A DNA stretch of 64,000 bases from Burkholderia sp. BCC0506 (GCF_902833145.1 NZ_CADFEN010000013.1:183584-247583), one strand, 5' to 3'. Positions 1 through 8,908 are shown, counted from the first letter of the stretch. Notes: generated from the sequence alone by a model not told the origin. Made by a program: numbers and translations.

Positions 1-398
1 GTCTCGCTGCGGATCGTCTCCAGATAGATCATGTCGAGCCCGTCGCGGCAGCCGAGCGACACGGCCGCGCCGATCTCGCGCGCGAGCGCCTGCATGTGCG
101 GCCGCGCGAGATCGATCGTCCCCGCGCCCGACAGCAGCGCGTAGCCGAGCGACAGCACGCCGGCGTCCAGCGCATACTTGCCGAGCGTCTCGTCGTAGCG
201 CAGGTAGCCGAGCACCGTCAGCGTATAGGCGAGCCGGTTCACCGTCGCCTTCGGCAGGCCCGTGCGCTCCGCGAAATCGCGGTTGCCCAGCATCGTCTCG
301 CCGGGCCGGAACGCGCGCAGCAGGTCGAGCCCGCGCGCGAGCGCGACGACGAACTTGCGCTCGTCGATCGGGGTGTCGTCGATGGTTGAAAGTGTCAT
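1..398 (-). CDS. IclR-family transcriptional regulator (N-terminal part, runs off the window)
   Basis: The first 132 codons are present, starting at the ATG complementary to 396-398; the rest lies beyond base 1. Residues about 15-75 form the winged helix-turn-helix of the IclR family ([15 protein letters not shown], then a recognition helix with [14 protein letters not shown] and the wing [14 protein letters not shown]). The effector domain begins at about residue 95. IclR proteins usually repress or activate a neighbouring catabolic operon in response to a small acid. The gene is divergent from the glutaryl-CoA dehydrogenase gene and a perfect 7-3-7 palindrome sits between them, so control of that gene is the natural inference. 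The ligand is not determinable from this fragment. Confidence 0.85.
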   Translation of the reverse strand, partial: MTLSTIDDTPIDERKFVVALARGLDLLRAFRPGETMLGNRDFAERTGLPKATVNRLAYTLTVLGYLRYDETLGKYALDAGVLSLGYALLSGAGTIDLARPHMQALAREIGAAVSLGCRDGLDMIYLETIRSE

Positions 399-432
399 CC
401 GGTGCTACACTGGGTTCGATTTGCAAAACATT

Positions 433-449
433 GTTCCGCACAGCGGAAC
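433..449. promoter_or_regulatory. Putative IclR-type operator, perfect 7-3-7 palindrome
   Basis: The sequence GTTCCGC-ACA-GCGGAAC is a perfect inverted repeat in the 114-bp gap between the divergent IclR gene (start 398) and gcdH (start 513). Its length and position fit the short palindromes bound by IclR-family dimers. Binding by the adjacent regulator is inferred. Confidence 0.6.
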
Positions 450-512
450 TTGAGTCAAGCAAACTTTTGGCACGGGGCCGGCTGGAAGACCGGACCAACA
501 GGAGATGAGACG

Positions 513-1700
513 ATGAGTGCTGCAACCTTTCATTGGGACGATCCGCTGCTGCTCGACCAGCAACTGACCGAAGAGGAGCGGATGGTGCGCGATGCCGCGC
601 AGGCCTACGCACAGGACAAGCTCGCGCCGCGCGTCACCGAAGCGTTCCGCCATGAACGCACCGACGCGGCCATCTTTCGCGAGATGGGCGAGGTCGGCCT
701 GCTCGGCCCGACGATTCCCGAGGAATATGGCGGCCCCGGCCTCAACTACGTCAGCTACGGGCTGATCGCGCGCGAAGTCGAGCGCGTCGATTCCGGCTAC
801 CGGTCGATGATGTCCGTGCAGTCGTCGCTCGTGATGGTGCCGATCTTCGAATTCGGCTCGGACGCGCAGAAGCAGAAATACCTGCCGAAGCTCGCGACCG
901 GCGAATGGATCGGCTGCTTCGGCCTGACCGAGCCGAACCACGGCTCCGACCCGGGCAGCATGGTCACGCGCGCGAAGAAGGTGCCGGGCGGCTACGCGCT
1001 GTCCGGCGCGAAAATGTGGATCACCAACTCGCCGATCGCCGACGTGTTCGTCGTGTGGGCGAAGCTCGAGGAAAACGGCAAGGACGCGATCCGCGGCTTC
1101 ATCCTGGAGAAAGGCTGGAAGGGCCTGTCGGCGCCCGCGATTCACGGCAAGGTCGGGCTGCGCGCGTCGATCACCGGCGAGATCGTCCTCGACGAAGTGT
1201 TCGTGCCGGAAGAGAACCTGATGCCGAACGTGAGCGGCCTGCGCGGCCCGTTCACCTGCCTGAACTCGGCGCGCTACGGGATCGCTTGGGGCGCGCTGGG
1301 CGCCGCCGAATCCTGCTGGCATACCGCGCGCCAGTACGTGCTCGATCGCCAGCAGTTCGGCCGGCCGCTCGCCGCGAACCAGTTGATCCAGAAGAAGCTC
1401 GCCGACATGCAGACCGAAATCACGCTCGGCCTGCAAGGCGTGCTGCGTCTCGGCCGAATGAAGGACGACGGCACGGCCGCGGTCGAGATCACGTCGATCA
1501 TGAAGCGCAACTCGTGCGGCAAGGCGCTCGACATCGCGCGGCTCGCGCGCGACATGCTCGGCGGCAACGGCATCTCCGACGAATTCGGCGTCGCGCGCCA
1601 CCTCGTGAACCTCGAAGTGGTCAACACGTACGAAGGCACGCACGACATCCACGCGCTGATTCTCGGCCGCGCGCAGACGGGCATCCAGGCATTCTTCTGA
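513..1700 (+). CDS. gcdH: Glutaryl-CoA dehydrogenase (acyl-CoA dehydrogenase family)
   Basis: The 395-residue product has the full acyl-CoA dehydrogenase fold and the usual glutaryl-CoA dehydrogenase length. It oxidises and decarboxylates glutaryl-CoA to crotonyl-CoA in lysine, tryptophan and glutarate catabolism, using FAD and passing electrons to ETF in the cytoplasm. Visible signatures are the FAD/substrate segment [17 protein letters not shown] near residue 132 and the C-terminal YEGTHDIH with the catalytic glutamate at about residue 374. The ATG at 513 follows an AGGAG ribosome site; upstream in-frame codons add an unrelated, non-conserved extension. The gene is divergent from an IclR regulator. 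A different short-chain acyl-CoA dehydrogenase is possible but less likely, given how closely it matches GcdH. Confidence 0.92.
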   Translation: MSAATFHWDDPLLLDQQLTEEERMVRDAAQAYAQDKLAPRVTEAFRHERTDAAIFREMGEVGLLGPTIPEEYGGPGLNYVSYGLIAREVERVDSGYRSMMSVQSSLVMVPIFEFGSDAQKQKYLPKLATGEWIGCFGLTEPNHGSDPGSMVTRAKKVPGGYALSGAKMWITNSPIADVFVVWAKLEENGKDAIRGFILEKGWKGLSAPAIHGKVGLRASITGEIVLDEVFVPEENLMPNVSGLRGPFTCLNSARYGIAWGALGAAESCWHTARQYVLDRQQFGRPLAANQLIQKKLADMQTEITLGLQGVLRLGRMKDDGTAAVEITSIMKRNSCGKALDIARLARDMLGGNGISDEFGVARHLVNLEVVNTYEGTHDIHALILGRAQTGIQAFF

Positions 1701-1753
1701 TGGTCCGGCCATGACGCACGCGGCAGCGATGCCGCGCATGCGCCGCCAGGTAA

Positions 1754-1787
1754 AAGGCCCGCCCGGCATCGCTGCCGGACGGGCCTT
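1754..1787. terminator. Rho-independent terminator between convergent genes
   Basis: AAGGCCCGCCCGGCA and TGCCGGACGGGCCTT form a 15-bp stem with one mismatch around a TCGC loop, with A-rich and T-rich flanks. It can serve both gcdH (+) and the peroxiredoxin gene (-), which converge here. Confidence 0.85.
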
Positions 1788-1831
1788 CTTTCACCGCCGG
1801 GGCCGGGGCTGCGGCTCGCGGCCGACGTCGC

Positions 1832-2470
1832 TTACTTGTTCGGCTGCGGCGTCAGGCGCAGATACGGACGCACCGCTTTGAAGCCCTTCGGGAAGCGCTT
1901 CTTCAACTCTTCCGGATCCTGCAGCGACGGCACGATCACGACGTCGTCGCCGTCCTTCCAGTTGCCGGGCGTCGCGACCTTGTAATTGTCGGTCAATTGC
2001 AGCGAATCGATCACGCGCAGCACTTCGTCGAAGTTGCGCCCCGTGCTGGCCGGATAGGTGATCGTGAGCCGCACCTTCTTGTTCGGGTCGATCACGAACA
2101 GCGAACGCACCGTCAGCGTTTCGTTCGCGTTCGGGTGAATCATGTCGTACAGCTGCGACACCTTGCGGTCCGCGTCGGCGATGATCGGGAAGCCCACGAC
2201 CGTCGACTGCGTTTCGTTGATGTCGTTGATCCAGCCCTTGTGCGATTCGACGCCGTCGACCGACAGCGCGATCACCTTCACGTTGCGCTTCTCGAATTCG
2301 CCCTTCAGTTTCGAGGTCAGCCCGAGTTCGGTCGTGCACACCGGCGTGTAGTCGGCCGGATGGGAGAACAGGACACCCCAGCTGTTGCCGAGCCACTCGT
2401 GAAACTTGATGGTGCCCAGGCTCGATTCCTGCTCGAAATCCGGTGCGATGTCGCCAAGACGCAGACTCAT
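1832..2470 (-). CDS. 1-Cys peroxiredoxin (Prx6 / LsfA type)
   Basis: The 212-residue protein begins MSLRLGDIAPDFEQ and carries the peroxidatic cysteine at residue 45 in SHPADYTPVCTTEL, the hallmark of the AhpC/TSA superfamily. The long C-terminal domain with KVRLTITYPASTGRNFDEVLRVIDSLQL and the overall length assign it to the Prx6 (1-Cys) subgroup, which reduces H2O2 and organic hydroperoxides in the cytoplasm. It stands alone, convergent with gcdH and divergent from the DUF883 gene. The start ATG complements 2468-2470 and is preceded by GAGGGAAC. A member of the same family called LsfA is known from Pseudomonas; the gene name here is not certain. Confidence 0.92.
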   Translation of the reverse strand: MSLRLGDIAPDFEQESSLGTIKFHEWLGNSWGVLFSHPADYTPVCTTELGLTSKLKGEFEKRNVKVIALSVDGVESHKGWINDINETQSTVVGFPIIADADRKVSQLYDMIHPNANETLTVRSLFVIDPNKKVRLTITYPASTGRNFDEVLRVIDSLQLTDNYKVATPGNWKDGDDVVIVPSLQDPEELKKRFPKGFKAVRPYLRLTPQPNK

Positions 2471-2787
2471 GATGTTCCCTCCTCGAACGATGCTGGTTGA
2501 AACCGCGCGCCGGACAGCGCGAGGCAGTCCATCAGCTTACGGGAAGCAATGGGCCGTGCGAACGATTATTCCGTTTGATATTCATACTTTTTTGTCATTT
2601 TTACCCGGCGTCGTGGCAGGACGGAGGGCCGCGGGGAAACTTTTCAACCCGTTTGCCGCTCTGTTCATGATTACAAGTCGTTTACCATGCAGTCTTGCGC
2701 TGCCGCCGTGTGCCTTCCCGGCTCGCCAGCAGGCAGGGGTTTCGCTACGATGTGAACCTGCAGCATGACAGCACGAAGGGAGTTGCA
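2471..2787. other. Intergenic region between peroxiredoxin and the DUF883 gene
   Basis: This 317-bp stretch separates divergent genes and must contain both promoters. It has an AT-rich island at about 2565-2600 with a T-run inside otherwise GC-rich DNA. I see no OxyR-like or other clear operator and no convincing reading frame. Confidence 0.5.
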
Positions 2788-3082
2788 ATGTCGGAAATCA
2801 ACAAGGAGAAACTGATGTCGGATATCAAAACCGTTCTCTCGGACGCCGAAGACCTGCTCAAGCAAGCGGCGAGCAGCACGGGCGGCCGAGCTGCGCGAGA
2901 AAGCCATGTCGCGCCTGAAGCAGGCCAAGGAAAAGGCAGCCGACGTCCAGGTCGTGGTGGTCGAGAAAGGCAAGAAGGCCGCGCGCGCGACCGACGACTA
3001 CGTGCACGAGCATCCGTGGACGTCGATCGGCGTGGCTGCAGGCGTCGGCGTGCTGATCGGCCTGCTGATCAACCGCAAGTAA
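2788..3082 (+). pseudogene. DUF883 (ElaB/YqjD-like) ribosome/membrane-associated protein, frameshifted
   Basis: From the ATG at 2788 the frame reads MSEINKEKLMSDIKTVLSDAEDLLKQAASSTG, which is the N-terminus of the DUF883 family. After about base 2884 the family sequence continues in the +1 frame from 2885 (AELREKAMSRLKQAKEKAAD, then DYVHEHPWTSIGVAAGVGVLIGLLINRK and stop TAA at 3080-3082). An intact relative would have a few more residues here (STGERAAELREK), so about 8 bases look deleted. YqjD and ElaB tether ribosomes to the inner membrane through the C-terminal glycine-rich helix, which would be lost. It may be a real null mutation or an assembly error. Downstream genes of the same operon are intact. 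Confidence 0.8.
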
Positions 3083-3139
3083 CGCGCTTCGCGCCGTTTC
3101 GTCCCGCGGGCCGCGTCGCGACCCGCGGGCGTCGAAGCC

Positions 3140-3161
3140 AGCCGGCCCGCGCCGGCCGGCT
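3140..3161 (+). terminator. GC-rich hairpin after the DUF883 gene
   Basis: AGCCGGCC and GGCCGGCT form a perfect 8-bp stem with a 6-base loop, followed by a short T-containing stretch. It lies between the DUF883 gene and the DUF1469 gene and could act as a partial terminator or mRNA-stability hairpin. The T-tract is weak. Confidence 0.45.
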
Positions 3162-3200
3162 TTGTCCTAGCTGCTCACTGCACGCGCAAGCCTCTTACCC

Positions 3201-3590
3201 ATGACGACAGACACCCACTCGCAGCCGTCCGGTCCCGGACCGCTGCGCCGCCTCGTCGGCTCCGCCATCGGCCTTTTGCAGACGCGCCTCGAACTGGTGG
3301 GCATCGAGCTTGCCGAGGAAAAGGAGCGCCTGCTGGGCGTGCTGTTCCTCGGACTCGCCGCGATGATGCTCGCGACGATGGCGCTCATCAGCCTGACCGT
3401 GCTGATCGCGATCGCGTTCTGGGATACCTACCGCTGGCAGTCGCTCGCCGTGATCACCGCGCTGTACGCCGTCAGCGGTATCGTATGCGCGCTGAAGGCG
3501 CGCTCGGGCCTGCGCGACGCGCCGACCGTGTTCGAGGCGACGCTCGCCGAACTCGAGAAAGACCGCGACCTGTTCCGCGGCAAGCCGTGA
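3201..3590 (+). CDS. YqjE-type membrane protein (phage holin family superfamily III, DUF1469)
   Basis: The 129-residue product has an amphipathic N-terminal segment (LVGSAIGLLQTRLELVGIEL), two adjacent hydrophobic helices at about residues 48-72 and 78-100, and an acidic C-terminus, the layout of the YqjE/DUF1469 family. In enterobacteria yqjD-yqjE-yqjK form a stationary-phase, osmotic-stress operon; the same trio order is seen here. The biochemical role is unknown. It starts at the ATG at 3201, 118 bases after the broken DUF883 gene, and is followed 43 bases later by a third small gene. Confidence 0.8.
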   Translation: MTTDTHSQPSGPGPLRRLVGSAIGLLQTRLELVGIELAEEKERLLGVLFLGLAAMMLATMALISLTVLIAIAFWDTYRWQSLAVITALYAVSGIVCALKARSGLRDAPTVFEATLAELEKDRDLFRGKP

Positions 3591-3633
3591 ACGCCCTCGC
3601 GCTCATCCCTCCCACCTACTTCGCCGACGCGCC

Positions 3634-4077
3634 ATGAGCCAGAACATCACGGGCAATCCATCCCGCTCCCATTCGTCGCGATCGAACTGGAGCGCATCGC
3701 AGCACCGCGCGCTCCGCAAGGAATTGCTGATCCTGCGATCCGAGGTCGAGCGGCTCGAACTCGCGGAAGCCGCCGCCGAAATGCGTCAGGCCGTCACGCG
3801 CTTCAGCTGGCTCAAGGTGTTCATCCCCGGCCTGTCCTCCCACAAGTTCGGCCAGTCGGCCAAGCACCTGAACGCAAGCCTCGGCCAGCTCGTCAACCAG
3901 TATCCGATGCTGAGCTCGCTCGCGTCGCTCGTGCTGGCGAAACCCGTTCGCGCGCTGCTGCGCGCGAGTGCGGGCCCCGCGTTGAAGTGGGGCACGCTCG
4001 GCTTCGCCGCATGGGAGGTCTACCGGATCTGGAAGCAATCCCGCGACGAACGCGGGCTCGACGCACGCGACGACTGA
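3634..4077 (+). CDS. Small DUF3318-like protein, third gene of the YqjD/E-type cluster
   Basis: The product is 147 residues. An N-terminal basic, serine-rich stretch is followed by a helix with a heptad-like pattern (ALRKELLILRSEVERLELAEAAAEMRQAV, about residues 26-55) and a C-terminal hydrophobic segment (residues about 112-132). It resembles the proteobacterial DUF3318 family found beside DUF883 and DUF1469 genes. No enzymatic motif is visible. Position suggests a membrane-associated stress protein; the family assignment is by resemblance and not certain. Confidence 0.65.
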   Translation: MSQNITGNPSRSHSSRSNWSASQHRALRKELLILRSEVERLELAEAAAEMRQAVTRFSWLKVFIPGLSSHKFGQSAKHLNASLGQLVNQYPMLSSLASLVLAKPVRALLRASAGPALKWGTLGFAAWEVYRIWKQSRDERGLDARDD

Positions 4078-4131
4078 CCGGCGGCATCCCCCGCGCACGG
4101 CCATGCGCCGCTGCGCGCCAGCCTCGCGAAC

Positions 4132-4578
4132 TCATCGCCCGCCCCAACAAAGCGCGCCCGGTTCGTCGGCGCCATCGCTTCCTGCATTGCCTTTCGTCCC
4201 GTCCGAGCGCAACGTGAACGTGCCGCATGCATCGTCGCGCATCGGCCCGGTGTCGAGCGGCGTCGCTGCCAGTTCATAGCTCACCGGCGAATCGTCGCCG
4301 TCCGGCCGCCCGAGCGTCACTCGATAGACGGCATGCCCGTCCGGCGGCGCCTGCGCGAGCGCGCCCGGCAACGCCGCGGGCAGCGCGCCGTCGAGCGTTT
4401 CAAGATAGTGGGCCGCACGGTACAGCGCGGACACCGCCGACGCGCGGTGAACCCGCACGACATGCTCGCGGTACGACGGGATACCCCACCCGGCGAGCAC
4501 CGCGACGATCGCGAGCACGATCATCAGCTCGATCAGCGTGAATCCGGGCGAGCGGCACAGGGACAGGCGGCCGTTCAT
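4132..4578 (-). CDS. pilE: Type IV minor pilin PilE
   Basis: The 148-residue protein has a class III prepilin leader ending SPG before FTLIELMIVLAIVAVLAGWG, with the conserved Glu at +5, so it is processed by prepilin peptidase PilD and inserted in the inner membrane. Two cysteines in the C-terminal 35 residues (DDACGTF and LCWGG) can form the usual D-region disulfide. It is the last gene of the operon fimT-pilV-pilW-pilX-pilE and its ATG overlaps the end of pilX by four bases. Minor pilins prime pilus assembly and sit at the tip complex. Longer upstream frames are out of context because the leader fixes this start. Confidence 0.88.
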   Translation of the reverse strand: MNGRLSLCRSPGFTLIELMIVLAIVAVLAGWGIPSYREHVVRVHRASAVSALYRAAHYLETLDGALPAALPGALAQAPPDGHAVYRVTLGRPDGDDSPVSYELAATPLDTGPMRDDACGTFTLRSDGTKGNAGSDGADEPGALCWGGR

Positions 4579-5258
4579 CGCAGCACCGTCGCGACCCGAC
4601 GCCAGCGCAACTCGACGATATGGCCGTCGCGTATCGCGACCTGATGTTGCAGCCATACGGCACTCGACGCGTGCGCGCCGACGCCCCGCGCGGTGACCAG
4701 GTAAGCGCGGCTGGCAGCCTGGTCTGCCGGACGCCGCCATGCTTCGACCAAGCATCGCGGCGGCTGCGCAGCCATCGGCCATTCGGCAAACGGCGCGAAC
4801 GCTTCGGCAGCCGCCAGCGGCGGCATGCGTCGCCATGCTTCGGGCTCCGCGTGAGATTCGCTTTCGTTCAGATACGGCGCCGAACCACGCAGCAATCGCA
4901 CGGTGCACGCGGCAAGCGCGGCATCGGCCGCGTGGAACGCGATCAGCCGATCCGACAATGCGCGTGTGCGGCGCGACTCCGTCAACGCGGCGTCGAACCA
5001 TGTGCCGGTCAGTGCCGCGACCGCTGCGCCGACCGCAATCACCGCCGGCAACGCAAGGCCCGCTTCGCGCCGCCTGACGCGACGGGCCGGCAGAAAACAC
5101 ATGTGCGGCTCGCGCGGGCTCGCCGCCGGAACGCCGACGCATGCGGCCCGCTGCGGATCGCCGCCGCTCGCGACGGTGCGCGCATGCGCGTGGCCGGCCT
5201 CGATGCATTGCGAGCATTGCGAGAGGTCGCCCGACGCGTACCGCATTGCCCCGCTCAT
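4575..5258 (-). CDS. pilX: PilX-like minor pilin
   Basis: A prepilin-like segment with arginines, REAG, then LALPAVIAVGAAVAALTGTW starts at about residue 66 of a 227-residue frame, and the rest resembles PilX family proteins with paired cysteines. The ATG at 5258 overlaps the pilW stop as ATGA and is preceded by GAGGTGG, a strong ribosome site. It would, however, give a 67-residue leader, far longer than normal. An internal ATG at 5102 would give a conventional 15-residue leader but has no visible ribosome site. I annotate the longer form because the ribosome site and coupling favour it. The function, initiation of pilus assembly with the other minor pilins, is inferred from context. Confidence 0.78.
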   Translation of the reverse strand: MSGAMRYASGDLSQCSQCIEAGHAHARTVASGGDPQRAACVGVPAASPREPHMCFLPARRVRRREAGLALPAVIAVGAAVAALTGTWFDAALTESRRTRALSDRLIAFHAADAALAACTVRLLRGSAPYLNESESHAEPEAWRRMPPLAAAEAFAPFAEWPMAAQPPRCLVEAWRRPADQAASRAYLVTARGVGAHASSAVWLQHQVAIRDGHIVELRWRRVATVLR

Positions 5259-6088
5259 CGCGCCACCTCGCTTGCCCGAGTTGCATCATGCAACGCAACG
5301 TCGGGGGCAACGGCGACGTTCCGCAACGCGACGATCCGGTCGAGCGTCAAACGTGCGCGGCCGTCCGGTGCGCCGGTGACGCGACCGTCGCAGTCGAGTT
5401 GCGGCGTCGGCTCACGCATCGGCTCGCCGCGCGCCCGCACGCAGACATGCACGGCCACGACATCGCGCCAGTCGTCGGCACGCATTGCATCGGCGCCGAC
5501 GAACTGCGTGGCGCCGCGACGCAAATAACGCATGCGCAACTGATCGATTCCCGCCACGACGGGCTGCGGCGTGCCCGGACGGCCGCTTCCTTCGCAATAC
5601 AGTTCGGGCTCGCCCGTCGACGGGCTGACATGCGCGTCGAAGCGATTCTCCACCGGCACGGGTTCGCCCGGCGCGCCGACACCCTGCCCGAGGCAATCCG
5701 ACGCCTGGCCGCTCACCGTCGTCCACGTCGATACGGCATCGCCGACATACCGGACCAGCAACGCGTCCGACGCCAGGCGCACAGGCTCGCAGCGCACCTG
5801 CGCGCCGCTCCCGCGCACACGCGCCGTCGAACAGCCGAACACCGGCGGCAACGACGATGTCTCCTCGGCGTCGAGCGGCCGGAAGCCCGCCATCTGGATC
5901 TGCTGACCGATCAGCATCAGCGCGGTCGCGGCCGCGTCGCGCAGCCTGAATCCGTCTTCCGCGCGACGCTGTGCAACGCGCTGCGCGTGGTACAGCGCAC
6001 CGGCCGCCGCGAGCACGAGGAGCCCGACGGTCATCGCGATCAGTACTTCGAGCAGCGTATGGCCACGCGCACGGCGATCAGTGCCCAT
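5255..6088 (-). CDS. pilW: Type IV minor pilin PilW
   Basis: The 277-residue protein starts MGTDRRARG followed by HTLLEVLIAMTVGLLVLAAAG, a prepilin signal with Glu at +5 and a long hydrophobic helix. The large C-terminal domain with several cysteines is typical of PilW, the biggest minor pilin. The ATG at 6088 is chosen because it gives the short leader; upstream in-frame codons would add a non-pilin extension that overlaps pilV. It overlaps the end of pilV by 11 bases and ends in an ATGA overlap with pilX, so translation is coupled along the operon. Confidence 0.88.
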   Translation of the reverse strand: MGTDRRARGHTLLEVLIAMTVGLLVLAAAGALYHAQRVAQRRAEDGFRLRDAAATALMLIGQQIQMAGFRPLDAEETSSLPPVFGCSTARVRGSGAQVRCEPVRLASDALLVRYVGDAVSTWTTVSGQASDCLGQGVGAPGEPVPVENRFDAHVSPSTGEPELYCEGSGRPGTPQPVVAGIDQLRMRYLRRGATQFVGADAMRADDWRDVVAVHVCVRARGEPMREPTPQLDCDGRVTGAPDGRARLTLDRIVALRNVAVAPDVALHDATRASEVAR

Positions 6089-6452
6089 CGGCGTTCCCCT
6101 CCAGAAACGGCATCCGGACACACGATGGCGAGTGCGTCGACGCGCCCCCGCTGCCGCCACGCCAGCCGACCACCACGTAGCGGATGCCGCCCGGCCCGCC
6201 ATCGAGCGTCATCGCGCCACCCGGCAACGATGTGGCCGCCAGCGCCGCGAGACCGTCATCGGCCGCCGCCGCGGCATGCAGACGCTCGATACGTGCATCG
6301 GCCAGCCACAGCCCGCGTTCGCGCCAGATCGTCGCGCGCTGCGCACGCGCCATCGCGAGCTGGCTGCCGGCTACGGCCAGCATCACGGTGGCGAGCAGCG
6401 CGATGGCCAGCGTCGCCTCGATCAACGATGTACCGCGCATGGCATTGCGCAT
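6078..6452 (-). CDS. pilV: Type IV minor pilin PilV
   Basis: The 124-residue protein has a prepilin N-terminus MRNAMRG, then TSLIEATLAIALLATVMLAVAG with Glu at +5. A GTG at 6461, three codons upstream, overlaps the fimT stop as GTGA and is an alternative start. The rest of the protein is a short minor-pilin globular domain. It is the second gene of the operon and overlaps pilW. It belongs to the cell-surface type IV pilus priming complex after PilD processing. Confidence 0.82.
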   Translation of the reverse strand: MRNAMRGTSLIEATLAIALLATVMLAVAGSQLAMARAQRATIWRERGLWLADARIERLHAAAAADDGLAALAATSLPGGAMTLDGGPGGIRYVVVGWRGGSGGASTHSPSCVRMPFLEGNADGH

Positions 6453-6457
6453 GGCGA

Positions 6458-7021
6458 TCACGCCGCGTCGCAGCGGCCGGCGACCATCCGCGCGCGGCCG
6501 CCCGCAGCAATCCGCACGCAACGCGACGCACGCGTATCGTCGTCCGCGGACACACTGCGCCGCGGACGCAATTCGAAACGCCGGATTCCACCGATCGATT
6601 GACCGACCGGCGGCGCAAACGCGAGCTCGTGCGCCGCGCCCGTGACGGCCACTTCGGCATCGCGCGGATAGCGTCGCAGCACACGCGACTGCCCGTCGAC
6701 CTGCCCGCTGACGATCCAGTCGCACGACCATTCGGCCGGATCGCACCGCTCGCCGGCACGCAAACAGGCGCCGTCGCGCCCGGCGCGGCACAGCGTGACG
6801 CGCGCGCCGAGACGCGTGGCCTCGGTACGCGCAAACGACAGCGCACCGAGCAGCGCGCGCGAGCGGGCATCCACGCGTTCGCGCATGCGCCACTGCTCGA
6901 ACGTGGGCATCGCATACAGCGCGAGCCCCGCCGCCAGCGACATGGCGACCATCAGCTCGACGAGCGTGAATCCGCCCGGTCGTTGCACCACATTCTTCAA
7001 GGGTTGAGCGCGCCGTTCCAT
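6458..7021 (-). CDS. fimT: Type IV minor pilin FimT/FimU-like (GspH family)
   Basis: The 187-residue product begins MERRAQPLKNVVQRPG before GFTLVELMVAMSLAAGLALYA, a class III prepilin signal, and continues with the GspH/FimT-type domain (RSRALLGALSFARTEATRLG). The ATG at 7021 is preceded by GGAGGA at a good distance, which decides the start. It is the first gene of a five-gene minor pilin operon. No pilY1 adhesin gene is present in the cluster, although pilY1 normally lies between pilX and pilE in Pseudomonas-type operons. Confidence 0.85.
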   Translation of the reverse strand: MERRAQPLKNVVQRPGGFTLVELMVAMSLAAGLALYAMPTFEQWRMRERVDARSRALLGALSFARTEATRLGARVTLCRAGRDGACLRAGERCDPAEWSCDWIVSGQVDGQSRVLRRYPRDAEVAVTGAAHELAFAPPVGQSIGGIRRFELRPRRSVSADDDTRASRCVRIAAGGRARMVAGRCDAA

Positions 7022-7174
7022 CGCAATCGTCCTCCGCCACGGTGATGCAACGACTGTAGCGGCGCGTGCGGACGGGCGCCATTGGCCGAACGGCCGACTG
7101 GCGACATGCGATCGCAACCGACACAATCGGCGCGAATCGAACCAAAGGAGCAGACGATGAACGGACGCAGCGCG

Positions 7175-7654
7175 TCAGCGCTTACGTGGGGTCTTGGCGG
7201 GAGAGGCGCGACGGAACTCTTCGATCACGTCGGCAAATTCGGAAACGTCCTCGAACCGGCGATACACCGATGCGAAGCGGACATAGGCGATCGTATCGAG
7301 GCCGCGCAACTCGTTCATCACAAGCTCGCCCAGCTTCTCGCTACGCACTTCACGCTCGCCGGTCGCGAGCAATTGATACTCGATGCGGGCGACCGCCGCG
7401 TCGATCGCGTCGGCGGCAACCGGCCGCTTGCGCAGCGCGAGTTGCATGCTGGCGACGATCTTGCGACGGTCGAATTCGGTGCGGCTGCCGTCCTTCTTCA
7501 CGACGGCCGGCAGGTTCAGCTCGACCCGCTCGTACGTCGTGAAGCGCTTGTCGCAAGCCGAGCAGCGACGGCGCCGGCGAATCGCGGCGCCATCTTCGGA
7601 CACGCGCGAGTCGACGACCTGCGTGTCTTCATGCCGGCAGAACGGGCAGCGCAT
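7175..7654 (-). CDS. nrdR: Transcriptional repressor NrdR
   Basis: The 159-residue protein has the NrdR zinc ribbon at residues 1-34 ([15 protein letters not shown] and CSACDKRF) followed by an ATP-cone domain (residues about 47-140, with [20 protein letters not shown]). NrdR senses ATP/dATP and represses ribonucleotide reductase genes by binding NrdR boxes. It lies 6 bases after glyA on the same strand, the usual glyA-nrdR arrangement in beta-proteobacteria. The start at 7654 is supported by the conserved MRCPFC N-terminus. Confidence 0.95.
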   Translation of the reverse strand: MRCPFCRHEDTQVVDSRVSEDGAAIRRRRRCSACDKRFTTYERVELNLPAVVKKDGSRTEFDRRKIVASMQLALRKRPVAADAIDAAVARIEYQLLATGEREVRSEKLGELVMNELRGLDTIAYVRFASVYRRFEDVSEFADVIEEFRRASPAKTPRKR

Positions 7655-7660
7655 CGGCGA

Positions 7661-8908
7661 TCAGCGATAGACCGGGAAACGCTTGGTCAATTCGGCGACC
7701 TGCGCGCGCACGCGCTCGATCGTCGCCGCATCTTCCGGGTTCTCCAGCACGTCGGCGATCAGGTTGCCCACCTGCTCGGCTTCCGCCGGGCCGAAGCCGC
7801 GCGTCGTCATCGCCGGCGAGCCGAGACGGATGCCGCTCGTCACGAACGGCTTTTCCGGATCGTTCGGGATCGCGTTCTTGTTCACCGTGATGTGCGCCGC
7901 GCCGAGCGCCGCTTCCGCTGCCTTGCCCGTGATGTTCTTGGCGCGCAGGTCGACCAGCATCACGTGGCTTTCCGTACGGCCCGACACGATCCGCAGCCCG
8001 CGCTTGACCAGCGTTTCGGCCAGCACGCGTGCGTTCTCGACCACCTTCTCCTGATACGCCTTGAACTCCGGCGACAGCGCTTCCTTGAACGCCACGGCCT
8101 TCGCCGCGATCACGTGCATCAGCGGGCCGCCCTGGATGCCCGGGAAGATCGCCGAGTTGATCGGCTTCTCGTACTCGGCCTTCATCAGGATCACGCCGCC
8201 GCGCGGGCCGCGCAGGCTCTTGTGCGTCGTCGTCGTCACGAAATCCGCGTGCGGCACCGGGTTCGGGTACACGCCCGCCGCGATCAGGCCCGCGTAGTGC
8301 GCCATGTCGACCATCAGGTATGCGCCCACCGACTTCGCGATCTTCGCGAGGCGTTCGAAATCGATCTTCAGCGCGAACGCCGATGCGCCCGCGACGATCA
8401 GCTTCGGCTTGTGTTCCTGCGCGAGCTTCTCGGCTGCGTCGTAGTCGATGTCTTCGTTCTCGTTCAGGCCGTAGCTCACCACGTTGAACCACTTGCCCGA
8501 CATGTTCACCGGCGAGCCGTGCGTCAGGTGGCCGCCGTGCGCGAGGCTCATGCCCATGATCGTGTCGCCCGGCTTGAGCATCGCGAAGAACACGCCCTGG
8601 TTCGCCTGCGAACCCGAGTTCGGCTGCACGTTCGCGGCTTCCGCGCCGAACAGCTGCTTCACGCGGTCGATCGCCAGTTGCTCGACCACGTCGACGTACT
8701 CGCAGCCGCCGTAGTAGCGCTTGCCCGGATACCCTTCCGCGTACTTGTTCGTGAGCTGCGAGCCCTGCGCGGCCATCACGGCCGGGCTCGTGTAGTTTTC
8801 CGACGCGATCAGCTCGATGTGATCTTCCTGGCGGCGGTTTTCCTGCTCGATCGCTGCAAAGATTTCGGGATCGACGTTCGCGATGGTGCTTTGGGCTCTG
8901 TCAAACAT
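7661..8908 (-). CDS. glyA: Serine hydroxymethyltransferase
   Basis: The 415-residue enzyme interconverts serine and glycine with tetrahydrofolate in the cytoplasm using PLP. The PLP lysine sits in [14 protein letters not shown], and the N-terminal [20 protein letters not shown] is family-typical. The ATG at 8908 gives [17 protein letters not shown], the conserved start; the open frame continues about 76 codons upstream without family similarity. It is co-transcribed with nrdR 6 bases downstream. Confidence 0.96.
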   Translation of the reverse strand: MFDRAQSTIANVDPEIFAAIEQENRRQEDHIELIASENYTSPAVMAAQGSQLTNKYAEGYPGKRYYGGCEYVDVVEQLAIDRVKQLFGAEAANVQPNSGSQANQGVFFAMLKPGDTIMGMSLAHGGHLTHGSPVNMSGKWFNVVSYGLNENEDIDYDAAEKLAQEHKPKLIVAGASAFALKIDFERLAKIAKSVGAYLMVDMAHYAGLIAAGVYPNPVPHADFVTTTTHKSLRGPRGGVILMKAEYEKPINSAIFPGIQGGPLMHVIAAKAVAFKEALSPEFKAYQEKVVENARVLAETLVKRGLRIVSGRTESHVMLVDLRAKNITGKAAEAALGAAHITVNKNAIPNDPEKPFVTSGIRLGSPAMTTRGFGPAEAEQVGNLIADVLENPEDAATIERVRAQVAELTKRFPVYR

